Shown here in pieces: positions 1 through 9,380 of a DNA stretch of 26,276 nt. Every line of letters starts with the position of its first letter. Within the stretch, counting starts at the first letter, position 1. The notes beneath the pieces were generated by a model that saw only the letters and a list, made by a program, of their open reading frames with translations, did no database searches and was not told the DNA's origin. A program made the translations under genes and the position numbers. Where the stretch lies: NCBI GenBank assembly GCA_943704495.1, contig CALSCR010004175.1, positions 1-26,276 of the forward strand. The letters run 5' to 3'. This DNA comes from Pigoraptor chileana (lineage: Eukaryota; Opisthokonta; Filasterea).

Positions 1-1
1 C

Positions 2-289
2 CGAAATCCGGTAATAATCATGGACAATGCGCGGATTCATCATTCAAAGGTTCTTAAAGCTTTCTTGCAGCAACCGACAACGCCAAAACATGCAATCAAG
101 TACACAATTCCATACAGTCCAGAATTAAACCCAATCGAAATGGTGTTTGCACAAATCAAAGCCATTGTCAGACGCAGTGCTGTCACTTGTGAAGCAAGTA
201 TGCAAGCCGCCATTGAAGATGCCATCAAACAAGTGACTTCCACGCACCTTAAAAATTACTTCTCACACGTGATCAATCAAACGTTTTAA
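2..289 (+). mobile_element. Tc1/mariner-IS630 family transposase, C-terminal fragment (partial at window edge)
   Basis: The frame is open from the left edge of the window, so the protein starts outside it. It shows the second catalytic Asp in the motif IIMDNARIH (Asp codon at 23-25) and the final Glu in PELNPIE (codon at 137-139). This is the usual ending of the DDE domain in Tc1/mariner-IS630 transposases, which cut and paste DNA at TA sites. There are 37 residues between this Asp and Glu, a DD37E spacing. The fragment ends at a normal TAA at 287-289 after about 50 further residues, so the C-terminus looks intact. Whether the whole element is active cannot be judged because the N-terminal DNA-binding part and first Asp lie outside the window. 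Confidence 0.85.
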
Positions 290-316
290 GTGAACATTCA
301 CACAAATGCTCACTTA
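287..316. repeat. Short perfect inverted repeat just after the transposase stop
   Basis: TAAGTGA at 287-293, which includes the stop codon, is mirrored exactly by TCACTTA at 310-316, with a 16-base loop. It could be a 3' processing or terminator-like hairpin, part of the element's terminal structure, or chance. Seven base pairs are too few to decide. Confidence 0.3.
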
Positions 317-680
317 GCCAGCACTACGCTTTTGCAGTTTATGTGGGCTAAGGAAATAGGTGCGTTACATAAGGCGCCCTCTGTAAATCAACGATGTCTT
401 TGATTTTCCCAATAATTTCTCAGTATGTAAAATCCCTTGTCCACTTTACGTTTGAAAGGACTGTAGTTGCCGCTGAGAAGTTGTCCAGGGCTCCCGACGA
501 AATTAATGGATCATTTTGCCCTTTTTGCAGGGATGATCGTTTGTCCATAAATGTGAATCAACGTGTACATTTTTGCCTTTTCCACTAAGGATCGTTTCTC
601 CATAAACGGATTGCGATACTAAGTTAAGCGCCCTTGTATCCGGTCAGTCACAGCAGCGTACATCCTTTGAGGGTGATCAA
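290..680. other. Intergenic DNA with a degenerate two-copy repeat of about 55 bases
   Basis: No convincing gene is seen. GATCGTTTGTCCATAAA at 535-551 recurs with one change at 590-606. The bases before each copy also match loosely (a run resembling CATTTTGCC), so this is an old tandem duplication of about 55 bases. The short open frames here show no recognisable protein. Confidence 0.35.
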
Positions 681-1680
681 TTGTGAGAGATTTGCTTTAC
701 TTTTTTCAGAAGACGGCAAACCTTGTTGCCGTGACGTTTGCAAACGACACTGTTCGGCGATTCAAATCCCTGCAAGTGATGAGCACAAGGTGCAAGCAGC
801 CCGAGCTGAGCGCGGCTTGTGCGGAGGTCGAATTGGGATGGAAGGCGTGGCGCAAAGTGAACAGTTTGGGCGCGTATCAATGCCGGATGAACTGAAATAC
901 TCGCTGCCAACAGCCGGAGAGAGTGTCATGCTCTCTTTGGCGCCCAACAGCTTGCCGACCATCCGCCCAGAGCCATTGACATGGATCGCAACGTCACCCT
1001 CAGAGCTGCCGCTCAAAAGCAACGCGAGCTTGTCGCAAAGTGGATTGCCCTGCGTATGTCCCGCCACCGAGTCGGGACGAGGTTGCTCTATACGTTCGCG
1101 GCACCAATGTTGCCGAGGTAAACGCACTGTTCCGTCCATCACGAGATCTGCTGTCAGCCTATAGTGTACGACATGTCTCAACACACTCTTCTCGTTTATT
1201 TGGTACCGTTTGGCTGGCCTGTCGTGTGTATGTGTGTGTGTGCACGTAGCAGATAATTGACACCAACGATGCGACTGGCGAGGTGGCGCGAATACGACGG
1301 CAATATTGAGCTTGACGCACGATCGGTCGAGGCAAGGCACCTGCTGTCGGCGCTGGAAACTTCAGAACTTGGTAATGCGGCGTCTGAAGGGTTTTGTGCT
1401 CGATCGCAGTCAACTTCATCAGGACGGGCAACGGCACTTGCGGGGTTGATTTGCCATTGTGGTTTCCTCTTGCGTTGCGCGAGCCTGGGCGAATGCTGCG
1501 AACGGCTGTCTATTTGCCTGCACGCAGTGCGCTGCCGAACTCGGCACGGACTATTGCCTCCGACGGGTTGGAAGTGCTCTGTCTCTGTCACGCGCGCACG
1601 TACGGAATTGTGAAAGTATTCAGTCGGAATTCGCGTCCATTCGGAGCATTGACGTGGACATGGCAACAATGTACTGAATG
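680..1680 (+). pseudogene. Possible degraded coding region, family not recognised
   Basis: This kilobase is richer in G and C than its flanks and has protein-like stretches spread over different forward frames. Examples are about 683-892, 1040-1170 and 1269-1613, with codon use like that of the clear genes. No single frame or obvious set of splice sites joins them into one protein. A GT-rich microsatellite lies at about 1226-1244. It could be a decayed gene, exons of an unrecognised gene, or GC-rich non-coding DNA. I see no motif that names a family. Open frames on the reverse strand look like shadows. Confidence 0.2.
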
Positions 1681-2262
1681 AGCTCGTAGAGAGTTGGGGG
1701 ATAAATGAATGCCCCACTTTTTGGCTGTAGCTTCGGACATTGTGCTCTGAACGTTCGTGCTAAGTTGATTTGATTAATCACATGCGTGTGTTGACTCGGT
1801 GAATTGAGATCAACAGGCGTGGATTTGAATCAGACTATCCAGCGTTGTTAAGGTAGCCATCTGCTCGCTCTGGAAAAAAACTCGAGGAATTTTTAAATGC
1901 GATTAATTATCTGCGCTTTCGCAATACAAACTTCGCCTTACCACAATAAACCAGTTTGTAACTGAGGCCTTGCACATTCAGCATACTACACTGGATTAGG
2001 TACACCCGAGATCTCGCTAATAACATTCCCCGAGCTGTCGGCTAAATGGCCCCACACTATCCATCTTTTCGTTCCGAGTTCTCGGAATTGTATCAGCACT
2101 GAAATCCCCCCCCCTCACCTGGTAGTGGGATCTTCAGCCAGGTGCGAAATTGCGGTGCACAGTGCGCATGTGCGATTTGCAATTCACGTGTTGCTCCTTC
2201 TGGACCTTTTGGAGGAAGTGCTCGCCTTTCTGTGCAACTTTCTGTGCTCTTTGCCCTCCACA
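1681..2262. other. Intergenic DNA upstream of the F-box gene
   Basis: No gene is supported. The stretch contains a run of nine C at about 2107-2115. Near its end, at about 2186-2227, is a partial duplicate of the F-box coding start (listed separately). Confidence 0.4.
2186..2227 (+). repeat. Out-of-frame duplicate of the F-box coding start
   Basis: These bases closely match 2352-2393 inside the F-box gene; both encode LLLDL.EEVL in their own frames. The offset is 166 bases, which is not a multiple of three, so the upstream copy cannot join the real reading frame without a splice or frameshift. It lies upstream of the TATA box and is probably untranslated. It looks like the scar of a local partial duplication. 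Confidence 0.6.
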
Positions 2263-2269
2263 TATAAAA
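2263..2269 (+). promoter_or_regulatory. TATA box of the F-box/ankyrin gene
   Basis: TATAAAA stands 67 bases before the chosen ATG at 2330 and 28 bases before the in-frame ATG at 2291. With the usual 25-30 base spacing, transcription would start near 2292-2300. That favours 2330 as the translation start and makes 2291 too early. Confidence 0.55.
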
Positions 2270-2329
2270 CGCTCTTTACTTTCTTTCCGAATGACGACCA
2301 CGATTGCGCATTTGTCGCTCGTATCTACC

Positions 2330-4438
2330 ATGAGTTCGCGGGCTGTCAAGGACGTGTCGCTCCTCCTGGACCTTTCGGAGGAAGTGCTCGTCCATATCGT
2401 CAAATTAGGGCGCTTCACCCTTACAGACGTTGGCCACCTCCGCGCGACGTGCAAGCGAGTGTGCGGTTTCTTGGATCGTATTCGCGACACCATCAACGAG
2501 CACGTTGTCGGGGATTTGTCAAAGTATTTCACGTATTGGTGGTGGAACTTTGACTGGGCTGCCTCGAGCGGGCACCTCGAAGTGATCGAGCTGCTCCACG
2601 AGGACGAGGTGAAGCGTGGGCGCGTCGGCATACAGTGCACGAATGATGCGATACAAAGTGCCATTAAGCGAAGCGATTGGAATATGTTTGTGTTCCTTGT
2701 CCGCAACCGAAAGGAGTTGTCTGTCGGCGCGAATCTGTACACGCGTCCATACCCGTGGACCAATTTGTCGGACGAGCAATTGCTTTTCCTCCTGCACGAA
2801 GCGCCGTCGTTTCTTGCTGGGCACGCGCTATGTGACGCTATCAGGGGCCCTATTCGTCGTGTAAACCTTGATATGGTCTCTGAGCTTCTTCGTTATGTCA
2901 CTAACGAGTTTATTGGTCTACTACTTGAGGCCTTTTTGTGTTTTCGCGAAACACCGGCGGTGTTCGAGTTCGTGCTGGCGGAGTGCCGGAAGCGCAATCT
3001 GGACGAGCAACCGTTAGCACTTCGTCTTTTCCACGAGGCTGTGGCCCAACGCTGCGGCGGGGTTGACTTGCTGGATGTCGTTCTTCGTTATTTCCCCACG
3101 ACTCTAGCAAAATTTGACGCGACGGAACGCGATTTAATGGTGAAGAACGCGACTGATCCAGCGGTCTTGTCGCGTCTGCGCGAGTTCGGTTTCAAACGAG
3201 CAGTCGTTGATAAGTGGACGGAAGACCTCGTGCTCAGCGTTGAAACGGAAGGCGCCGAAATTGAACCGAACGAGACACTCGTCAGTTGCCTTCATCACCA
3301 AGACTTCGTTGCTGCCGAGTTTGTTGCGGGCCGTTATAGCGTCAGCTGGCGTTATGTCAGCAGTAAGATGATGTGCAGCGGACCTATTACAGCGCTCAAG
3401 TGGCTGCACGCTCGTGGGCATCTCGACACCACGCCGGAAATATTGCTGGCGGGGGGTATGCTTACGCCAGAGCGCGTCGACTTCCTATGGCCGCTTGCCA
3501 GGAATGAGGTTCCGCAGGATCCGTATGATATTGGGGATACAGTCGCCAATATTGTTGTTTGCGGCTGGTTTAACTGCGTCATTAAGGAAGGCAACATTGC
3601 GATGCTCCGCTACCTGTGCGAACACCTTGACGTCGTTGGTTTATACGGCATAGCTGGGGATGCGACAGGTGACCCCGACAATGCTGCGGAAAACGGCCAC
3701 ATCGACATCATTTCATACATGATCAATGTGAATTCGCGCATCGCACCCATAACGGACTCGGCGGCGACACAGAGGGCAGACGCATTTGACTTACAACTGC
3801 GGCCATTCGACTTGACGAATACCCTTGAAATTGCGGTACTCGGCGGGCACTATCGTTTGGCCCACCTTCTCATACGTCGGGTGCCTGGATTGCGTCTCTC
3901 ACTTGCGACTGCGTGTGTGTCGCGGCGATGGTCGCTGTTCCACCTCGCCCTCGCGAGTTTGGAGACCGCCGAACGGCAGAAGGCACTCGAGGACGCGCTT
4001 TTGGAGTCCATACGGAAGGGGCGCATTGAGTTCGTGAATTGGTTTGAGGAGAATGAGCCGGACGTCTTCGAGCGATGTCGCCCAATGTTTTGGGAATCGC
4101 TGAGATCGCTCGATACGCATTTCTGGTACGCGTTGCTGTCAAAACACCCGACGTGCGTACCAACAAAGCTACATATCTCCGTGGTTCACAATTTGTACGA
4201 CATTCTTGTACTCGAGCGGCGTCTCGGCATTGAGATTCTTGCTCGTCCCGTTTCGGTATGGGGGGAGCGTACCCAAAGTGTCTTGCGATTGCTGGTCGAT
4301 TTTGCCGTTCCGGTCATACTTCCAACGCCGGCAGAGATGGACAGACTGCGAGACCAAATTCCATCGCGATGGCAATATCTTACAGAATGGATAGCTGCGG
4401 GCAAGTTTGTCACGGCGACGACGACTGCCAATCAATAA
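2330..4438 (+). CDS. F-box protein with ankyrin-like repeats (about 702 aa)
   Basis: Intronless frame ending in TAA. Residues about 9-48 form an F-box (LLLDLSEEVLVHIVKLG, followed by a Leu/Cys/Val-spaced helix), the module that binds Skp1 in SCF ubiquitin ligases. The rest is helical and carries degenerate ankyrin-like units: AASSGHLEVIELL near residue 78, NAAENGHIDIISYM near 453, AVLGGHYRLAHLLI near 503 and a fourth near 565. By family knowledge such a protein would select targets for ubiquitylation; the substrate is unknown. Similar F-box plus ankyrin proteins form large families in protists and in giant DNA viruses of amoebae. I chose ATG 2330 (ACCATGA context, just after the expected transcription start). 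ATG 2291 would add 13 residues, and the frame is open back to 2150. The gene converges on the nuclease gene, with 51 bases between stop codons. Confidence 0.85.
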   Translation: MSSRAVKDVSLLLDLSEEVLVHIVKLGRFTLTDVGHLRATCKRVCGFLDRIRDTINEHVVGDLSKYFTYWWWNFDWAASSGHLEVIELLHEDEVKRGRVGIQCTNDAIQSAIKRSDWNMFVFLVRNRKELSVGANLYTRPYPWTNLSDEQLLFLLHEAPSFLAGHALCDAIRGPIRRVNLDMVSELLRYVTNEFIGLLLEAFLCFRETPAVFEFVLAECRKRNLDEQPLALRLFHEAVAQRCGGVDLLDVVLRYFPTTLAKFDATERDLMVKNATDPAVLSRLREFGFKRAVVDKWTEDLVLSVETEGAEIEPNETLVSCLHHQDFVAAEFVAGRYSVSWRYVSSKMMCSGPITALKWLHARGHLDTTPEILLAGGMLTPERVDFLWPLARNEVPQDPYDIGDTVANIVVCGWFNCVIKEGNIAMLRYLCEHLDVVGLYGIAGDATGDPDNAAENGHIDIISYMINVNSRIAPITDSAATQRADAFDLQLRPFDLTNTLEIAVLGGHYRLAHLLIRRVPGLRLSLATACVSRRWSLFHLALASLETAERQKALEDALLESIRKGRIEFVNWFEENEPDVFERCRPMFWESLRSLDTHFWYALLSKHPTCVPTKLHISVVHNLYDILVLERRLGIEILARPVSVWGERTQSVLRLLVDFAVPVILPTPAEMDRLRDQIPSRWQYLTEWIAAGKFVTATTTANQ

Positions 4439-4444
4439 ATTTAT
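4434..4444. terminator. Poly(A) signal overlapping the stop codon, possibly used on both strands
   Basis: AATAAA at 4434-4439 overlaps the TAA stop of the F-box gene. The surrounding AATAAATTTAT is nearly self-complementary and gives ATAAAT on the minus strand, about 50 bases past the stop of the convergent nuclease gene. It may serve 3' end formation for both genes; the minus-strand use is a guess. Confidence 0.4.
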
Positions 4445-4489
4445 GGCAAAATAGTGGTGGAACACGTTTTATGTGAATCACACAAGCAT

Positions 4490-7400
4490 TCATGTGCTAA
4501 GTGTAATAATGCATTTACAAAAGCTGGGTCCAAATAGGGAGAGCAATGTGCTCTCCGTCTCGGCTTCGCGTGTGTCTCTCGTCCGCTTCTTTGACTGCAA
4601 AGTGCTTGTGCGCACAGGACGGGTGTTGGTGGCCCCCGGCAGACTGCCAGTAGCGCCGTTCTCCTGGGACTCATTTATACTTTCGTCGACTAGCTCGTTG
4701 AGGTGGTAGACAAAATCAATTAGCAAATCTGTACAATCATCGTCGAGGATTTCAATCGCCGTCGGAATGAAACGGTCACAAAGTAGTTTGAAAGCTGTTG
4801 CCGAAGTGGATGTCCCTCTCGCACAGTCGCCCGGAATGTTTGCCAAAGTTCCAAGCACTGGATAACATACTTTCCTCGGTTCACTCGAAAGGGACTCGCA
4901 CAACGGTTTCAATTGTTCGGAATTGGAATCGCACATCCACGAAATGGCCGTCCCGACGAAGTACCGCAAAATGGACTCCCGGAGCGACATTCTCGACACA
5001 ATGGAACGTGGAAGAACCAGATCGCCATCCTTTACGTGTTTGCGCAGGTCCTCGCAAAGTGCATTGAGTCGGGCATGTTGCTTAGAGTTTTGACGACTCT
5101 CCCGGAAAGGCGTTAGAGCTACGGCGGGACGAAGTGATGCTGCACCGCCAAAGAAGGGAGTGCACCGCCCATTTCCATCTGGCAACTTATGGAATGAGCA
5201 CACGTTCGAAGTGCACAGGTTGCGGTCGCTTGCAAATGCGTCGCAACGATGCTTAGGACGACAAAAGCCCCGCCGCCCAACATAATCCCACACGCACCCC
5301 TCTACTGGTTGATGCTCACGACAAGCATTTTCGTCCAAATTCGAACAAGAATGTGTCGGAGGCTGTTGCTCGTGGATTTCTTCGACCTTGAGTTTCGCGT
5401 CGTCAGCAGGCAAATTCTCATTTCGCAACGTGTTCGACACGATGGATCGATATCGCTCGAGTCTCGTACGATCGGCGATCGGCAACTGCGTATTGTCAAG
5501 CTGGCGATTGTACTTCGCGTGGCAAGCCGCGAGCGCGACAGGGGGGCCAGACAGGTAATCAGCTTTTGCGTTGTTCATCCGTTCGACGCGAAAAGCCCCA
5601 AAGACTTCCGGGGCACACAATTCCGTCCAAATTGTGTCGCCTTGCCTAACCGACCTTGTTCCTGTCATAAGGTATACGGTTCTATCCGTCGGCGACCACC
5701 CATCGAGATGCAACGCCTCCGTTATACGCAACAGTGCCTCGGCAATCCGATGCTCGTCAATGGCCCACTTGCTGTTGCAGGACGGATTCTGAGGAATAAC
5801 GTTAAGGAATGTGAACGTTGCGAGATCACGTTGCGATTGCGTGTAGGGGCCCTCCTCTGCAGTCGGCGTTGCCGACCTGTACAGCGTGTTGATGTGGTTG
5901 GGATTCAGGTGCCCGCGGTGGAAATTGCCACTAAATTGCAAACGAAAGTTCTTGTCAAGTAGCATCAACGAGTTCGTCAACAATTGTTCTTTCTCCTCGT
6001 TGACCTCTAGGAGGAAGCCCCGACCGAAAATTCCAACGCCGCCGCCGTCGACAGCACAATCCAGCACCGCATCGTCCGACTGTTGGTCCGCAGCCGCCCA
6101 GCCACTTAATACTGCTCAATAGTGCAACATAAAGAAGTAGTTGTAAATTATCAGTTGGGGGGTATAAAGTTGAATATCATTCCGATCTGGGTAAAAAAAA
6201 GTGAAACAGGCATTTACCGTAATTGATCATGAAGCCGTGTGTTGATGCCACGTAAGTGCGCATCGATTTAACATAGTTGCTTCGAGCTCCCGGCCCGAGC
6301 ATGAACGAGTATGCCGATACAACGGGCCTCTTGTTGACGAAGTCATACAACGTCAAGTAGAGGCCGGGCTCAGTTTCGGATGCTGGCAGCGAGTATGGGC
6401 CCAGTGGACGTTGAAGGATTTTTTGGCACGATTGCCTGTCCAGCACTTGCTGCTCCTCAATTTCAACGGAAGGTTCAAACGTGACTGACCGCACTTCATC
6501 ACCGACACTAAATAAGTATCCATGCCCCGGCTTGTACTGGTGGCAGACAGGTACGTACTGCGCCAATCGCTGATTTGGCAGCAGTGGCCCAACTTGTGAC
6601 AACAAGAGATTCCAAACCGTCGCGCCGCGATCCCTGTTATCGTTCGTTGGACTGTCTTGGTATATGTGCCGCTCACACAGGGCAAACTCAAACTCATCGA
6701 TTCGTGTACGTACAGCACCCGAGCCAAGCCACGCCTCTCGTTCTACAACCAAAATTTGGAGGGAGAAAAAGTCAGTGATAATCCACCTTCCAACACTCAT
6801 CGTGATCTGAACTGATTGCTAAATCACACTTTTCATGTATGATGCATGACAGAGCCGGTGCCCTTGCAGCATACAGTTTTCTACGTGACACTTACTCTCG
6901 GCAACTCTAGCGGTCCTTTTAATTGGAGAGTCGGCATCCTCCAGAAGCTCCCGTTCGGATCGCAGTTCTGCAATTCAGCCGCAGCTCATCGTTATTAGCT
7001 GCTCAAACAAGTTTAAGGACCGAGTCGGAGCTTTTCAAGACATAAACTCACCAGTTTGTCCCTTGGGCACCGAATTTGAACTCTTAGGGAAGGTGGGAGG
7101 CGGAGGTGTTGCCTTTTCAAACTCCAACAAACACTTCTCGTTCATGGTCTCCAACTCGATGATGCACGAGGACTTCCCCCGGCAGACTGTTGCCCGTTTC
7201 TTCTGCCGTGCAGCATCACGATATTCGATGTGCTCATTGATGAGGCCGACAAACTGCAACGACCCATTCGAATTGGAAGCGTGCTGACTGATCCGATACG
7301 TGCATGGGCCCGCCACACATTGCTCGTTGGGTCGCAGTGTACGGTGTTTCGGTGGCAAGTATGACGTCAACGACCAACTCATTGCGAGGACACTCTGCGG

Positions 7401-9380
7401 CTTCGTTTTGAGCGTAACCGATGCCGAGAAGGTACTCGTGGAGTTGAGATTGTGAAGAGCAAACACGGAACGGCCCGAAAGAGGTGTCTCATACTGGAAC
7501 GTCGTGGCATGCTTCGCATCAAATAAACGACTCCCATCTTCGTCCAATCCTGGCAATATGACCGACAGTATGCCGTTTTTCTTCCCATCAACAACAAATG
7601 TGGCGAGATGTGTTTTCGTGCGTGCGCCGTCCACCTGCTCGTTGACTTCGATCGACGCATACGCCTTGTGCTCCACTGTCCAGCGAACCTGGATCGACGC
7701 AAACTCCCCATCACGTAGTGAACTGTGCGGCCGGGTAAAAATCAGCGATGGGTCCCTCACACGTTGACCGCGGTGCGAAAACTGGCGAAAGAGGCAGAAC
7801 GGCGTATATTCGCGCTCAAAGTCGGCATCCCCATCTGCGGCTTGTGCTCTAGTTTCACGTTGCCTGAAGTCGTGGAACATATCACCCCACATACCATCAC
7901 TTGCTTGCTTCAATTTGGAGATCCACTTGTCGTCCATGCCGTCTTGGACAGACGGTTTGGGCTTCGCACTCGGTGGGGCCATGGACCGCGAGAATGCGAG
8001 CTCACGTCGCTGATCGTCGCAAAACTCGCCCTCGCCACAATCAGCGCCCGCTTCTTCCTTGGCCGGTGACCCACCATCGGCAACCCAACGACGGGACGCC
8101 TCACGACGACGGGCCGCCACATGTACGACGGGTCCCTCCAACGATCGAACATCTCGACGATCAGGAGCCGCCTGACACACTGCCTCAACGAAATTGAAAG
8201 CGTCGAGCGTCGCATTCCAGAGGTTCTGGTTGCGAATACACACTGCGGCGGCTGTCCCTATGCCCTGCTCGGTGAAGAGAGTGCCAAAGCACACAAACCC
8301 CCGCGCAACATGGGGACCGATGAGGGCCGTCATGAATCCGGGGCTCGACCACGGGCGCAAGCCCCATGAGTAATCCAGTGTGAGCGACGTCCCATCTGCG
8401 TTGCTGCTGACACACACCGACGGCTCTGCAGCACGCATCTTGACGAGAATTGTGACGTTCGTGTTCGCGAAGTCCTTCTGCGGCTTCGGTTGAGCCGTGC
8501 CGAATGCGAGCTGGTACCGCCGCACACATTGCCGCTTCGGATCAACGCCGGCCGTGCCAAAGCACTCGAGAAAGCTAGGCCACGAACCCGCAGCATACAC
8601 CGATCCGCTAAAAGGCTGCAAATGCGTTGCAAAGCGTCCCAACTCTGACAAGTACGACCCCGAAACTCGGTGCGCAGTAACAAACGGATTCATGGCAGCA
8701 AGCGCGTCAAATATCGACGATGACGACGCACTTGTAATCGAGACGCACATGTAATATTGTTCGACGATGCTCAATCCCGGACCCGTGTTCCAAGCATCTG
8801 CCCCGTCGCTGTCGGTGGGAGGCACAACGCGCGGCCCATTGGGACCTGGGGCTAGGATGGGGAAATATGGGTTGGAGTGAAATACGACAAACCCTTCCTG
8901 CGCAACAATCGAGTGGGCAGCAAAGCCGTGCATGCGCTTGATGCCTTGCAGGGACTCAAAGTCCTTTGCAAGTCGGTCGACACCTTCTGGGAGATCACCG
9001 ACAAGTTGCGAGAAATCCGAATCGAAGACAATGTGCTCCACGTTGCGGCTGGGCGTGTCCGTCAGCTTCCCGCCACTGTCTCGCACAAACAGCTGTGCCA
9101 CCGTCTGGGAAAGAGGGCTCCTTTTCGACGTAAGAGCAGCCCACGCGGGCATGGTCATGTTGATGCAAAGTGGCGCGCGGCCCGCTTCTGCATCCTCTGA
9201 CAATAAAACACAGAAGGACGAACCGAGATCGAATTGGTACAGAACATACCAGTCCTGCATGCCACCAATGTAATCGACGCAGCCCAGTGTTCGAGCGGAC
9301 AGTGTGCGAGATTCACACACAATCCCACCCGTCCAGAGGACAAGTGGGATAAAGAGAGAAAACCAACGCAACAGAGACAT
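4490..9380 (-). CDS. Secreted dual-nuclease-fold protein: DNase II-like plus ENDOD1-like endonuclease (about 1515 aa, 4 exons)
   Basis: My model, in transcript order: exons 9380-7052, 6967-6896, 6742-6218 and 6111-4490. All three introns are in phase 1 with good GT-AG ends, and the total of 4548 bases is exactly 1516 codons. ATG 9380 begins a clear signal peptide (MSLLRWFSLFIPLVLWTGG). Residues about 33-402 are DNase II-like. Residues 403-800 are an unrecognised linker region with an acidic, Cys-containing patch and beta-rich stretches. Residues about 810-1165 are a DNA/RNA non-specific endonuclease domain. A Cys-rich module (CSNLDENACREH onward) and a helical tail follow. No membrane helix is seen, so it should be secreted or lysosomal/phagosomal. 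The frame is open upstream to 9695, but that extension would bury the signal peptide. It is divergent from the MACPF gene. Confidence 0.82.
5540..6715 (-). other. ENDOD1-like DNA/RNA non-specific endonuclease domain (residues about 810-1165)
   Basis: The domain spans exons 3 and 4. It begins with PVCHQY and the strand LYLTLYDFVNKRPVVSAY, typical of ENDOD1-type members of the Endonuclease_NS (beta-beta-alpha-Me finger, Serratia nuclease) family. The catalytic motif is HRGHLNPN with the general-base His at about residue 1043. The family usually has D-R-G-H, so the first position differs. It is followed by ATFTFLNVIPQN and CNSKWAIDE, which supply the expected metal-binding Asn (about 1088) and the conserved Glu (about 1095). 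All the key catalytic residues are present, so an active Mg2+-dependent nuclease is likely. Confidence 0.85.
8176..9284 (-). other. DNase II-like module of the secreted nuclease (residues about 33-402)
   Basis: The order of motifs follows DNase II, an acid endonuclease of lysosomes. CVDYIGGMQDWYVLYQF (residues 34-50) matches the N-terminal Cys...DWW/F.xYK pattern. H151 (KRMHGF) sits exactly 17 residues before H168 of HSNPYFP, the same spacing as between the catalytic His of HTKG and the HSVPxFP motif. MCVSI near 211 fits the conserved Cys strand. The C-terminal block GFVCFG (361-366), then AAAVC and LW, fits the family ending. The second catalytic motif, normally DHSKW, appears here as LDYSWGL (D336-Y337-S338). 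The His is therefore replaced by Tyr and the Lys is missing, so activity is doubtful. Confidence 0.75.

Noticed and set aside
762-1717. Reverse-strand open frames of 173 and 192 codons
   Set aside because: No motifs, Cys/Ser/Arg-rich shadow composition, and partly made of a translated GT microsatellite (THTHTH).
2125-2553. A separate 142-residue gene starting at 2125
   Set aside because: Only its early part resembles an F-box start, from the duplicated segment; the rest is a shadow frame of the real F-box gene and it spans the TATA box.
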